From Agrypnia vestita (Eukaryota; Arthropoda; Insecta; Trichoptera; Phryganeidae), in contig JADDOH010000183.1 of the NCBI GenBank assembly GCA_016648135.1, positions 186,001-250,000 of the forward strand: DNA of 64,000 nucleotides, given 5' to 3'. The position numbers were made by a program, and so were the translations under genes. The stretch's first letter is position 1. Each line of letters starts with the position of its first letter. The notes beneath the pieces were generated by a model, which saw only the letters and a list, made by a program, of their open reading frames with translations, ran no database searches and had not been told where the DNA came from. Of this stretch, positions 13,001-28,000 are shown piece by piece.

Positions 13001-16000
13001 TTTCCAATCGCTGCCGATTAATGATTGACAGTAAATGACACCCGAGATACACTGGGCCAAAGCTAACTACAACACAGTGGACAAATTGTACTTGCGGTTT
13101 CCTGGTAAGGCGGGTGCCGCTCCAATCGAGATTCTCCTGACTTCGTCGAATCCAGAACAGTTGGTGTGTCTCTTCCGGAAGGCTAAATTGACCTGATCTT
13201 GAACACACACGAAGAGGAATGTCGGTTCTCATCAAAAAACGACACCTAACACGCTTTTCAACTGTCATTGGGCAGATTTAAAAAAATTTTAATCCTGGCT
13301 GGCTATTGGCGCAGAACACATCGGGTGACAGTCCGACCAACCAAAATGCGGCCCGCGCGCGGTGATTACGAAACAGAAAATTCAGAAAATTCTTGGCACG
13401 AAAACGTTTTGGATCTTTAAAAAAGTACTATGTACATATATTATATATGTCTCAAATATTTTGTAATAATGGTTGGTTACTGTGGCAAAATTGGTATTGT
13501 TGTTCCTTGGAAAGGAGAAGTTCTATATTATAAATATAAATATTTTTTGATTGATAGATTTTTCTGTTTATCTTTTTGAGTGATTACTTTAAAAAAATTG
13601 TTATAAAACTTTACAGTCAAATGTGTTTTCATTAAAAAATAAATAAAATAAGATTTAGCGCTTAGTCTAATGAATATCCTTTTACACTAAATAATGTTTT
13701 TAATACACATTTTGATTAATTGCATTGTGATTTTATGACGTTATGTGGGATGAATGTTTAGGGCTCCCGCCGCAGAGAGCCTCCCACCCGCCCCGCCCTG
13801 GGGGAGCTACACGTGCCCCATGAGGCCTCCAACACCTTCCACATAGAGCTCACTGAGACCTGCATAGATCTGATGGCGCGGTATACATATTCACCCAGCA
13901 TATCAGCTCCAAAAAGGTATCCTCGTTAAATGTAAAATTTACAAGCTTTCAAATACCAGCATTGTACCATCTTCTTCATTGCAAAATATTAACTGAACAA
14001 AGTAAAAATGTTAATAGTTCAATTTATTAGCATGGATAATTTGTCAATAATTAGTGACACAAAATGCTTGCCTCATTCACAATCATATCTTCATGTGAAC
14101 TTATTGATTTTTGACTGCTTATTGATTACTGACAGGGCTGCTTTCCAGTACTTGGTTCCAGTACTTTGCAGATGTCTGTCCACTATCTCTGATGCCGTCA
14201 ACACTTGTATAGGTCTTTCCATATAAGCTTGCAGTTGAGTTAGTGTGGGTACAGTGCATAATACACGCATTGTTTTGTTGTGTTAAGTTTAGTTTTGTTT
14301 CGTTGTGTCAGTTATGAGAGGGGCGTATCCGTAAATTTAACACAATGAAACAATTCGCGTATTACGCACTGTACCCACACTAGCTCAATTGCAAGCTTAT
14401 ATGAAAAGACCTATACCATATACTTATCTTTCCCATTCCTTCACTTCACCAAGATCAAACCATCTTAACAACCATTGCTCACTTCTAAATGCCTCTCAGA
14501 GAGGAAAAATTCTGAAAATCTTATAAATCAGGATAAATCAGATTTCATAGATTTTCAAGAAGATGCAAAGATCAGCTTTATATTCACTCCTAATTCGTTC
14601 ATTACATATTTATCATACCTCTATTCCTAAATGGATTTAGCAGTCATGTGTCTGTTATATTCCTAATTTTTACTGCATTCGATGAAATTTCATAATATAT
14701 AATATAGAAATAATATATTATAATATATATATATATATATATATAATATTATATATATATTATTAAATTTAATAATTTATAATATAAAAATAATATATAA
14801 TACAGAAATAAATAAAATAAGTTTAATTTATCTAAAATTCTATTTTTAAATTATTATATTACTTTTCTGTCCAGATTGCATACGGCTGAGTTCCTTTTAT
14901 CTGGTGGGCAAACAATGATGTGGCTCCTAGGTCACAAGATCATCACAGTGACCACCTCTGGCTGTGCCCAGAATGCCCTCAGACAGGGGCTTTGTGACAG
15001 GTACAGAGAGCTTTGGTTAAATGTACAATATGAATACCCAAAATGTTTCCAAGAATTCCAGTTAGATAGTTATTAGTGTGTCGATTCAGGTTACAAATAT
15101 GTATAAAGAAAGTTTCGGTTTGTTTATAATAATATCTATTTTGTTGATTTGAATTAATGATTTATATTTATTATAATATTTTTAATATCTTTAATGCAAT
15201 GGTGTAACTAAAAAATGAGGCTCAGTGCAAAATGCGAGGGTTCTTTGAATATGTATTATATATACAATATTATCTATAGTAGACTCGATAATCTGGAGCT
15301 GTAGGAAAAAAAATGACCCGGATAATTTTAGAAAAAAAAGGAAAATAATTACAAACATATAAATCCAAATGAAAAAAAACGTATTATCACACACAGCTTT
15401 ATGGAATGTTTTTTTTTTTTTTTGTATTGTCTTGTCTTGTCACTTGTTGCGTGATAACACTGATGCAATATTTACATGACTGAATTATTAAAATGGTGAA
15501 AAAAAATACATTTCATCCCACATAGTCACACCACACGAAAATAAGTACAATATTGAACATATAAAATATGAGAATAAACAATTAAATAAGTCCAAAATAC
15601 ACCACTTATACACATTAATAATTTGACTCGCTGCGTGCACTTCTGCTTGTGTCAAAATAAATACAGTATTGTTTCCCGAAATTTAATAATTAAGGATGTT
15701 CACAGTTTCGCATTTCTGCAAGATCATAACTTCACGGGTTTTATATTTTATTTACGTATTATTATTTAATTGATTGAAAAAGTATTTTTACATTTTATAA
15801 GAAATTTTGAAATATTTAAAAAATAAACTGAATCTTTTATTGCCCCGGTTAATTTGCAACCTTGTGAATGCGATTGCGGATAATCGGCACTCTACTGTAT
15901 TACTATGTATGTGTTATTCATTAAAGAGCAAGAACAAGATTGGCCTCTTGTCTGCTACGATACTAAAAGTATGTTTTTGGACATTTATTTGCACCACCAA

Positions 16001-19000
16001 CTCAAGAAAATCCTTATTTCGCTTTGTGGCAATGGTTTAGTACCTAGTCCAACATTAAATTGTAGAGTACTGGTGGTTTTACATGCTAGCACGGGACTGT
16101 ATCAGTACCAAATCTCTTATAGGACGTGAACCTTTTGGGCCGCATTGGCATTGACCACTTTTTTAACCGGTCACCTATTCACAAAAATTAAAATTTCTGG
16201 AGAAGTCGACCAGCAATATAGGAAGAAGGAAAGACCATTTAGTATTTCTATCAGTCTTCTTTTTTCCATTGATAAATTGTTATCTTTATTACTCTAAAAA
16301 ACTTGTTAAGAGATTTCTAACCTTATCATTGACGTTTAAATGTTTTCACAGCTTGAATCGTACAATATCCTGCTTTATATCTTGATCTCAAGACCAAGGT
16401 GATGCTCGCTAGTGAGGCAACAACTTAAGAATGTTTATGTTAGTGATAATTTTTATAGCGCCGTTTATGCGTGAAAGACGCTTCAAGGGCGCTTTACAGA
16501 TGGGACATCTTGAAGAAGTGAGTTTTTAGCCTCTTCTTGAAGGATTCTTGATTTTCCATGGATTGCGACACTGGGGGCAGCTGATTCCACATAGCTGGGC
16601 CCGCAATGCTGAAAGCAAACTTGGTGGCTTTAGGTCTCCTTGGTACTATCAGCAGAGTGCCTCCGATATAGCTGACCGCAGTGTGTGCCGCTTTCTAGTG
16701 ATATTCTCCGGATACAGAGGTCCATCAAATATTGTGGTACATTTCTTTGAAGACTTGTACACCATACCACCAGAGAGAGTTTGAAATTTATATGCTCCAG
16801 CAGGCGAAGCCAATGTAGCTGTTTTAGCATTGAAGATATCCGCAAGAACTTTGTCGCCTTAAATATAAGTCTTGCCGCAGCATTCATCACTGACTGAATT
16901 CTGTCGAGCTGAGTCCCAGGCGAATCACTAAACTAAAAAGATTTCCGTGTTAGAATGCTGTTAATTATTGTATGTTTTCAGATGTCTAAGTCTGTGCAAG
17001 GCTCACGCAGATTCCTTACAAAGCCCGTATGGAACAGGAGGCACTGGAACATCGGGCACTCTGACAGCCGGATCAGAGTCCGATAGAGGCTCCAGCGAAG
17101 GTTTGCTGCAGACTGTGGGGGCTGACATCAAAAGGTGATTTCATTTCCTATGTGTGTACTCTTGTTTTATGTTAATTGGGGGAATTTTATGATTTTTTCT
17201 GCTGGATATGTTAGACTTGGGGCTGTGAATTGTGGTTAAGGTTATATTTGTTATATTTTAATTATCTTGTTAAAATAAATTTGTTTTACTTATCTTTGGC
17301 TGAACAATAAGGTAGGTAAACAAATTTGTTTCTCTGGTATTGAAAAATTATAAAGGAAACATTTATTGTGGCTATTTCATTTTTGTCTGTGTATATTATA
17401 TTATGATTGAATTTTATAAAAGTGATTTATATTTTTGTAAAGTATTACATATTAACTTCATTATAGCCATAGTGACAATATAAATTTAGCTAACCGACTT
17501 CACTCATTGATGCCTGATTTTTCAAAACATTCTCATTATAGTTTCATTTTCTAACTTTTAATTCAGATTCGACAATTATTAATTAAAAATAATAGTTTCA
17601 CATAGTGATGTAGAAAGCCATTATTATTGTCTGTGTACAAAATATTCATTGAACCTTTGTCTCGATAATTAATATAATGTGATGTCATGAAAGTATCACT
17701 TGTGTGTATTTGTTTGTTTGAAGATACACAAAGTATACTCTACAGCACAGCAAAAGCAACGAGACAACATATTCGTCCTCTTCAATTTCGGACAATGTTC
17801 TGTACCCGCCTTCAGGCTATAATACTCTCTCACTACAAAGCCTTTCCGGTCATACAACCCGGTAAACTTCTTTACTTACTTCCATTAGGAATCATGGTAG
17901 AATGTATTTTTTCTTGCATGCCTTTTCATCGTTTACCACGAATCATAACATCCTAAGTGAAAAATGCTATACTACATATCATCAACACGGCTTTACTCAC
18001 ATTCGTTTTTCGGTTTTACTTTCACATTAAACAAGGTTGGTTCCTCAATCTCAACACATTTTCTTTATGTCGTAACTAAACATTCCATAACTTTTAGCAT
18101 GTCTAAGAATCACATTCTTTAATTATACAAAATTCTAGTTTTCTCTACTTCCCTGTAGTAAACTTGTAAAACAAATTATTATGAATGTTTTAATATTTTT
18201 GGTACACAATCTCTATTTGTCTTAAAAACTTTTTTTTATTCACTGTAAATATGATACCTTTAATTTTAAATTATATAACATATCTATATAAATAAAAATG
18301 TTAATGTTCGTTTGTACAAAATCGCTAATCTCTGAAATTTCTTCAACAATTGCTTTGAAATTTTGGCACAACATTGCTTTCGAATACGGGGATATTTTTG
18401 TATACTTTACTACTACTACTTTTTTTTTATAAACCTACTATTTATTTATATAAATAAAAATGTAAATGTTCGATTGTCCAAAATCTTAAATCTCCTAAAG
18501 TTCTTCAACTATTGCTTTGAAATTTTGACACAACGTTCCATTCAAATTCGCACAAATTATTCGAAAAAAAAGGCACCAGTACCTATCCTTTCAATATTGA
18601 TAAATATTTAAATGTACCAACCTAACATATTCCGAATTCAAATTTTTGATTGCATTCGGTTGTCTTTGCTTAAATAAAGCGTTTGAACCAATGAGAAAAT
18701 GCACTTCTGAGCTTATCGTTTTAAATGATTAATAAAATTCCAGGATTAATAATATCCTTTAATACCACAATATTTTAGAATATTAAACACAAAACAATAT
18801 ACTTCTACGATTCTAAAAGTGGATTAATGGGAAACACAGTAAGTAGTTTGCACAAAAAATTTTTATATATAAAATGCACTTTTCAGTTCTCTAATTCGGA
18901 AATATTTATAAAGTTACCAATAATAATTAGCGTTTTGTGTAAAACAGCTGTTGGACTTTAAAGCAACACACGCTATCTATACCTATAAAACTCAATGTCT

Positions 19001-22000
19001 GTCTGTTCTCTATACAAATCTAGACCGTTTGTCTGATCTGACCCAAATTTTGCATACTTAGGCCTCGGGTACGATATGAACGGCAAGCGGCAGAGCATCA
19101 GAGCGTCAATACGCCCGAGTAGTAAGGGTCACATTGACGGCACAGTACTGAGGTTAGTCATATCGTGGCCGGCTTCCTTCACTACTCGGGCGCCTTGACG
19201 CTCTGACGCTCTGCCGCTTGCCGCTCGTATCGTACCCGAGGCTTTATTCTTTAGCACCCGGCGAGTAACATAAATATTTCCCCCCTCCCCCTACCCTGAT
19301 ATATTTTCCATGCAAATCTGTACCGTTCGACTAATCTGACTCAAATTTTGCATCGTATTCTTTAGAACCCGACGGGTAACGTATGTGACATTTGCCCCTC
19401 CCCCTCCGCTGAAATATTTTCCCTGCAAATCTGTACCGTTCGACCAATTTGATCCAAATTTTGTATACTTATTCTTTAGGACCCAGTGGATAACATAAAT
19501 AACATTTCCCTTCTCCCGCTTTACCCCTTCCCCTGATATATTTTCCATTCAAAACTGTACCGTTTCACCAATCTGACTCATATTTTGCATACTTATTCTT
19601 TAGGAACCAGCGGGTAACATAGGCGACATTTACCCCTCCCTCCTTACCTCATCCCTCCCCTGATGTACACATCTACGCCGTTTGTCCGATCTAACTAAAA
19701 TTTTGCATACTTAATCTTTAGGATCCGGCGGCTAACATACATGACATTTAATCCTCCCCTTTTACTTCCTATCTCAAATTTTGGATACTTATTCTTTAAG
19801 ACCCGGCGGGTAACATAGGCGACATTTTCACTCTCCTACTCCTCTCCCTGATAATTTTAAGGCAAATCTGTACTGTTCTACCATATTTTGCATATATATG
19901 TATTATTATGACCTGGCGGTAAGCATAGTCCACATTTCATTCCTGGACATCCCATCCATGCCACCCTAGATTAAACGGAACATTTTTTTTAGAGACTGCA
20001 AAACAGTGGAACCTTTGTTTCCCCTCACAAATTTTTTTTTTTTAATCCTTAATCCGTGCAACGCCGGGCACAACCAGCCAGTTATTAAATATATTTAAAA
20101 AGTTTATTATGAGAAATCAATTGATTATTTGGTCCCCCCATTGTGGCATTAACTTGTTGAGGAGCCTAAAAATTTCACTCAAAATATAGGTCAAGGCCAG
20201 AGATTTTCTGATTTTTTTGGGATTTTTATTTTTAAATAAAAAGATTTTTTCAAATAAACGCAACAAAATTGCGTGTATTTTTGTTAATAAATCACTGTTA
20301 GTATTCAACTGAATCATAAACCAACAAAAACTGACAAATATCGCAAAACATATCATATATATTTGTGTATACGTGTACAAATAAATCGAAAATCGAAAAA
20401 AATAAATCGTATTTCCTGCGCACATTGCGTGTGACCTTGACGACGGAATATTTGAATTTCGATTGCGCAACATGCGATTGGGGCGCCATCTACAACTATT
20501 CTATACGATTTTGACGGCAGAAAAACTTCTGTTTTGATTGTTGATTTAAAATATAATCCGTGATGTTTTTGAGTTGAAAATGGAACGACAGGTCACCACA
20601 GGATTTCTCTACTGGAAAAAAATCACATTTTTCAAATTCGATACGTGGCCTTCGAGAAATAATTAATTACGTTCTGGACGCACGGGTGCGGCCTGGCCCC
20701 AGAGGCTTTAATAACACAGTAACAAGAGTGATTTGTTTTATATCCAGTATGCCCAGTCCTGTGATCAAACAAATACGCACTACTACCAAAAAATTATTGC
20801 CACATATCTAGGCTTCATTATTACTTCACACATTTAGAAGATGTATCTTACATATTATATATTAAGTACTTTGATCAGGATCAAAAGTTTTATTTTGTAT
20901 TTATTATCACATGAATTTTCATCAAAATAATAAATCATCTTCAAGAGATGACAGACATTTTTTTAAAAATATTAGTGATATAAATGACTTCTAAAGATAA
21001 TACAAATGAACACTCTTATAATATAGGTGCATCACGAATTTTATGTTTTTTCACAACTTATATTTGCTCTTCAAATTATCTATGCCATACGATACGCAGA
21101 AAACAAGAATCTCCATATTTTAGACACTTTGTGACCTAAAATGGATAATATAAGAGACTTAGAATAATTTTAAATGATGAAATGACTTTAGTACGTAAAG
21201 TAGTAATGAGATTATTTAGGTCGTAAAACACTTGAATAATTTGAATGAGCTGGTTTCTAGACATGAAATGCATTTTTTAAATAAATTTGCCTGCTAGCTG
21301 TTTTTATTGTGATGACATTTTTTTAATTATTATTTAAAAAAAATATATTAGATATTACATATTTCAAAAGTACTTTCCCCAATTTATACATTTGCTTGTT
21401 TTACATCACTGTTGTGCAGTCCCCAGAAAACTAAAATCGCGGTTCCATGGTGTGGGCGTATGTTTGTATGTATTATACTAATTCAAAAAATCTTCTTTTA
21501 TGTATTCTTAAATCTGTATTATAATAATACCTTCCAGGCACGTAAACATAGATATAAATTTTTATTAAATTGAATTATTGTTATAAAAATGTATTATATA
21601 TATTAAGGCAGGATTCTATCTTGGATGCTCGAAAAAAGGCTATTTTTATGAGATTATGTATGAAGTTATAGATGTATGGTTTATTAGGCTTAATAAATAC
21701 ACTCTTGAAATACAGCGCAGACTTACCTACTAATAATCGAGGCATTGTATACAAATGGTGTTTTAGTATGTTAAAAGTGTATAAAATATATAAATTTTTT
21801 TTTTGAATATTTAAGAGTGTATTTATTAAGCCTAATAAACTCTACATCAATATCTTTAATCATAATCTCATAAAAAAAAATCATAAAAATAGTATTTTTT
21901 TCGAGCGCCCAAAGCAGAATCCTGCCTTAATAAAACATGAAAATAATAGGAGCACTACACACAAAATGAATAGTAGCATTCTTGAACAATGTAAGCATTG

Positions 22001-25000
22001 TGAAGTTCCTCAATGAAATGAAATTAAGTCCCCTTATAAAACCCCAGTATGTACATACATAATATGAATGTCAGACATTCATAATATGTACAAATATTGA
22101 TCGCCATTCTGAAGTTAGAAATAAGGCAGTGGACTTCATTTTATTGGATTTTATTTTGCTCTAAATATTTGTTTAGTGGTGCTTTTTATTCCAAGTATTT
22201 TCTAAACAAAGTTGTCCGAGATTTGTTCTGCATATAAATCTTTTTCAATGTGACATTTGAGATCTATATAATGTCTAAAATGACTTGTTTTATATTTTAT
22301 TTACAACAGCCAAAATTCATCAGAAAATAAGAGTGAAGCTCCCGCTGGATCACCCAGAGGAAGCATGGAACAAGAGACAGCCCAACCAGCACAGCTTAGT
22401 CTCAAGCTTGAAAGTTTGGCGAATAAACAGGTAACATTGTAACGACAATGCCCCCATTTTAAACGCGAGATTGACTTTTGAATTAAAAGTATCTAATATG
22501 ACTTAATTGAAATACAAAAGAAACTTTTTACTTTTAAATTCAAGCTACCAGAAAAAACATTTTGAAATATGCGGAACCCAGCTAATTCAAAATTCCTTAA
22601 TTTTGTGAAAAATATTTTTTTGCATATTTCAAAAAATCAGTTTGAAAATGCAATATTTATTTTTGGATGATTGTAATCGAAAATGATTAGAGTTATCTTT
22701 GAATTTATGGAAGGCTTCTTCAATCTTCACTCCATTTTAACTTTCGATTTTTCCTTTTTCCCGACTCAGACCAACACACAGCACAGTTATTAGAAATACA
22801 ATTGTCTACAAACGTCTGAAATAATAAGATAAGTCAGTAATAATTTACCTAGAAAATTAAAGAGTTTCAAACTAAAGAGGAATTAAAAAGTGAAAAACAA
22901 TTTTGGATGCATTCCAAGTACCAGGAATTGGTGCAAACTATATACACGCAAATCAAATATCCACGCATACCAAGACAGGCAACTGAAAAAAACGTGCATA
23001 TGATTCGCCAATTTTAGTGATCGCGACATAATATGTATAAAATGGATTCCACAAATTACCGTGAAATACATAAAGGAAGCCTCACACGAGTGATAAAAAG
23101 GCCGCGCGCATTATAAGTTTTTTATAACTTATTAAAAAAATTCAAATTATGTAAATAACTCAACTATACCTATATTGTAAATAATAAATTGAATAATCAA
23201 AGAAATTCCAGCTGATCTCATATTGTTCTTTCTATTCCTTCAGTCTGCAGAAGAAAAGTCTTCTTTAAGCACGCTTTTGCCTCGCCTGGAGAGGATCGTG
23301 GGTGGTTCTGGTGCGGGAGGAGGCGGTGGACTGGGAGGGGGAACAGCTCCAGACGCCAGGCTTCACTGCGGTTGCTGGTGCGGGGGCTGGGCCGAGGTGC
23401 ACGTGCGAGGGCCCACTGGGGATGTTTCGTGGGTTATGCGAATACAGAACCAGGTGATGATGATATTAACTTCTAGAGGAGTATTGGTGTGCACAGTTTG
23501 TATTTCTGTGCAATTCAGAACTGTAGATTAATTCAAATTACAGATGTTATTCATTTTCACATTTTTTTTTTCTATTTATTTTCTTTACATTTTATAATGT
23601 TTAGTCCCACAAAACGACTTAAAAGACGTTTGTCTGTAGGTTCATTTTTACAATTGTAAGTTACACTATTACAAAATATTATTCACTTTATAAACATAAG
23701 AGAAAAAAAACGAAAACAATTAAGTACAACAAACAACATAAAATAAATTTTCAGTACAAAGTTAAAAATTTTAAGCAAATTAAGAAAAGAGCAATAAATA
23801 AAGAAAATAGCAAATTAAAAATATATATAGCAAAAATTAAGGAAAAAGAGAGAAATATATATAAATATAAACATCACTCATTATTCAAAGTCATTATCAT
23901 AATAAAACACTTAATATAGTTCATAAATAACTTATGTCGTTTTCTATTCTATATTGTGCCTTAAAATATTCAGACATGTCTTAAGAAAATAAGGAATTCA
24001 AACCATTATCTACTTTCAGGTGAACTTCGACTCGCTGTGGAGCGAATTTCCGCTGAGTGATATTTCTTCTCTATTTCTGGGCGGTGGAGGAGGTCCTTCT
24101 CCGCTTGCGGGAGCCCCGGGCCTGCCGCAGAACCTGGGCAGTGCGGTCTCCATAGCTTCCAGTGGCTTTCAGGATGCCAAGAGTGATGTTGTCAGTAAAT
24201 ACATAAATTCGGTCGGTTTTAAGTATAGTTTTTTTTTTTTTATGTACATGGAGATCATTTAACGGAAAAGTGTGTGAATAATCAAAACATTTTGAGATTG
24301 TATTTTCGTAAAATATTTATCATCCAACATATTTATGATTTTAGTTATCGGATGGAGACCCCCGTTCTCGAAGCGGCAGTGGAGGTTCGCAACCAGATCA
24401 GATCCAGAAGTCTAGCTCGGACAGTGTAGTGGGCGTGGCTGCACCACCTCACGCTTCTTCGCATTGCATCGTGCCGCAACCTCCGTCTATTAGGTATGTT
24501 TATTAGACACATCACATATGTAAATAGAAAAAAATAATTTTAATTATGATTCTTTTATGACATTTTATTGTTAATTGCATGTACCTATAATACGGAAATG
24601 CTTTGATTATTTGTATATTACGGGAATTTTTATTAAACAAACTTAGTAATGGCAAGTACGAGGCTGATTGAGACCTTGCAGTTTTAAACAAATGCAATTT
24701 GAAAGAAAATATAATAACGTAAAAGCCTTCTGCAGTGCTGAATTATTTGAATCTTTTGCAATGTTCTTTCCTGTCATACATTATAAGGTACCAAAGATAT
24801 CCAAGGCAGCCACATTTGAATCGCGGTTTTAAACAAGAAAAATGGGTGCCCAGATATTCATTTTGAAATTTTGTGGTAAATTAAATCATTAAATTTTTTT
24901 TTGTTTTATTCAAGGTCCCATGCTAGCACGGGACCGATTAACATTCCTGGCTCTCCGCAGAGACAGAATTCTTCTGGTACCAACACTGATGATGAAGAAG

Positions 25001-28000
25001 GGCAAATAAATCAAAATGATCCTTCCCAATCATTTGCCGACGACCAGGTACAAGTAAATGGATCTATCTTCTATATTTATTAAATGTATATGATTTTAAA
25101 ACATTTTTAACTGATATCTGGTTTGAGCAAAAATTATATAGATTTTTGTTAAATTATTGCAATAACCATATACTTGGGGTATAAAAGAAAAAGGCACCTA
25201 TGTTCAAACAATTAATTTTACTAAGTTTAATTGTGAACTCACCAGGAATCGAACCTGGAACCCTCAGTGTGGGAAACTAGTGTCATGCTCACTGGGCTAT
25301 GAGGGACAACAATTTCGTGTAAATAATTGTAAGTCAAATTAAAGACCACACCACCAAAACGGTAGTTTCATTTTTTTTTATATTGGATAGAGATGAAGTC
25401 TCAGGCTCGTCTTGAATGAGCACGATCTTAACACGGAATATCTCAAATTTCAAACTTTCAATGTGAATGTCCAGCCTTAATGACAAAATTTTTCCTTCAA
25501 ATTATAAACTACAAATATTATGTGGTGAATTTTTCTGGGAATTATAATAAAATATATTCTTTGTTATATTTTAGTATGATAAATTTATAATTTTTTAATA
25601 ACCAGAGCAAATCACGTCATCCGGTTCGAAGATCTAACTCGTCTCCAGAAATGTCATCGAGCTGGAAAAATCCCTTTCATGTGCGTGAGCGGATGGAAGC
25701 CATGGAGGCGCAGAACAAGGAGACTAATGCCAGTGAGACTATCAACATGATATCCAACTTCAACAATGGTCACATTGAGCAGTATGATAGCAGCAGTGCG
25801 AAACCTACTGACGACAATAGGTAAATTGTGATGCCATAATCAGTACATCGTAGAATAGACATTTGTTTATCTATTATTATTTAATATCTGTTAAGTTATA
25901 ATAGTGTCAACAAAATTATTATAGCCATAATTATCTTCATCCTCTTGTCTTAGTAGGTTCGGGGGCCCAAAGACTCGACAAGGTTGTTCAACATTCTCCT
26001 GTCTTGTGCTTCCGTATGTGTTAACCAGCCAAGAGTCCGTCTTTGTACACTTTTTTCTATTGTTTATACCAGATTAATCTGGAGCGACCCACCTTCCTTC
26101 TGGGGTTACCAAGAGGATACCTCTTGGTACTTGTTCCTCTGGCATCCTTATTGTGTTTTTTTTTATTAATTAACCTTTTTATCTGAAATTCTAAACTAGT
26201 ATTGCATATGTTAAAGCTTTATAAAGTAATATGTAGTTTAGAATTTTAGATAAAAATGTTCATTAAACGTTCATTTAACTTTCGTCGATTCGTGTTTTAA
26301 CGAAGATTGCCGATCGTCGATTTCCGTCGATTGCGTCAGTTGTGTTTTGATTTGCGCGTACGTGGGGTGTGGTGCTGCGGCGTTGGTAAATATTATTGTA
26401 ATATTATCTTAATAGTTGTAAGATCGTAGTAAACCGTTTAAATTTCAGATTCATTTATTATTTTTTTTATTTTAGTTAATTGAAAAACTATAATGTCGAG
26501 CGCGTCCTCGAGGAGCGACCAGGAAAGAATTTACGTCGCTGTGTGGTCTGTAGTAATAAAGATGGTGCTGGGCTGCGTAGATCAACGACTATTTGTGCGT
26601 ATTGTAAGAAGGGTGTCCACACGGCGTGTGCAGGAAAGCACAGTTGTTGATTTTTTTTGTTTTTCATTTTTGTCTTTCTTTTTTTCTGAATAAAACACTG
26701 TATTCATTTATACAAGCGTTTTATTTCATATATTTCGATATTCTTTAATAAAACACCCAAAAAATAATCAAAATCCATGAAAATTCGAAGAATTTATGGG
26801 GTTTTAAAAAAAATATATATTTTCAAAAAAAAAATGTTTTTTTGGTGGCATTTTACAAGCAACTGTATGAATTTTTTGGCACTCAAACGGTTAATAAAAA
26901 AATACGATCTAAACTCTCTCCTGCAAAGTAACAGATTTGCAGATAGAGTACTTTACGTAGCGCACGTCGTTATTAGGATGGGCTTGTACACAGATTTGAA
27001 AGCAGTCAGTTTGGTGACACTTAGCTCAATCTTTCTCATCACCGCACTATATAGAGAATGAATAATGTCGGACGTAGCTCTGATTCTTCTGTCTACAGTG
27101 AAACTCTCTTAGTACGTTTTTCAAGGGACCAGCAAATAAAAACTTATTAGGCGTGAAAACATATTAACAGTGATTTCAATGTTTCCATATATTATTTACA
27201 CTTTTTAATTGAATTTTCGTTTATATAATATGACAATTTAAGGAAATTTTATTTAAAAAAAATTAAGTAGGTAAATATATACATTTGTAAAATATTACCT
27301 ATGTGAGTAGTACCTGAGGGTCAGAAAACAATAAAAACCACCAAATCAATAAAAATTTTAGTACTGTCAAAAAATATTTTATTAATAACCATACCAAAAG
27401 GAAACCATAAAATAACTTAGGTAGGTATGTCACTACCTATGTGCAAACCTTAATTTTAAAAGAAATTATATAAGTTTTTAAATTACTTTTCCAAAAAAAA
27501 ATACCTATCTTAAACTAATAATAATATTATTAAAGAATAAAATCAATCAGAATTAAAATATAAATCAGTGTACGAAAAAAAAATACAAAAAGCTACCTGT
27601 ATCTACTTTCCCTGGCTTGGTAAAGATTGCACATTTGTAAAAAAATAATCATTTGTAAATAGTATTCTACTTGACTTCATTTTAAAAATTTATCCCTTTT
27701 GATGATTTCTACATAATTTATGTGTACATTCAACATATCGCCTTGAGCAAAGTCCAAAGGACCTGTAATTGCAGGAAATATTATTTTGTGATTAATTACG
27801 ATTTTATTTATTTTAATTACGTTTGATTTCAGATTACCTTAATATTTTTCCGGGTGTAAAGAATATTCGTGGTATTTTTTATTTCAAAATTAAATTTGAT
27901 CCGTTTTTTGTAACTCATTAAGGCCAGCGTCACACTACGCGTTTCTTCCATCGTGTCTTTGACGTCGCGTCAAATTCGCAACCGATATTTGCAGTCACAT

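Noticed and set aside
12912..13268. A 118-codon minus-strand frame in a TSC2 intron
   Set aside because: It has no recognisable domain, no homologous motif and no neighbouring splice structure. It lies next to LINE debris, so it is probably chance or repeat-derived.
20117..20473. A 118-codon minus-strand frame with hydrophobic stretches
   Set aside because: The composition follows the local AT richness and no family was recognised. It lies just outside the tandem-monomer repeat.
23223..23531. A 102-codon plus-strand frame starting in an intron
   Set aside because: Only 23244-23453 is real (TSC2 exon 12). The first codons lie in the intron's polypyrimidine tract and the last ones run past the donor.
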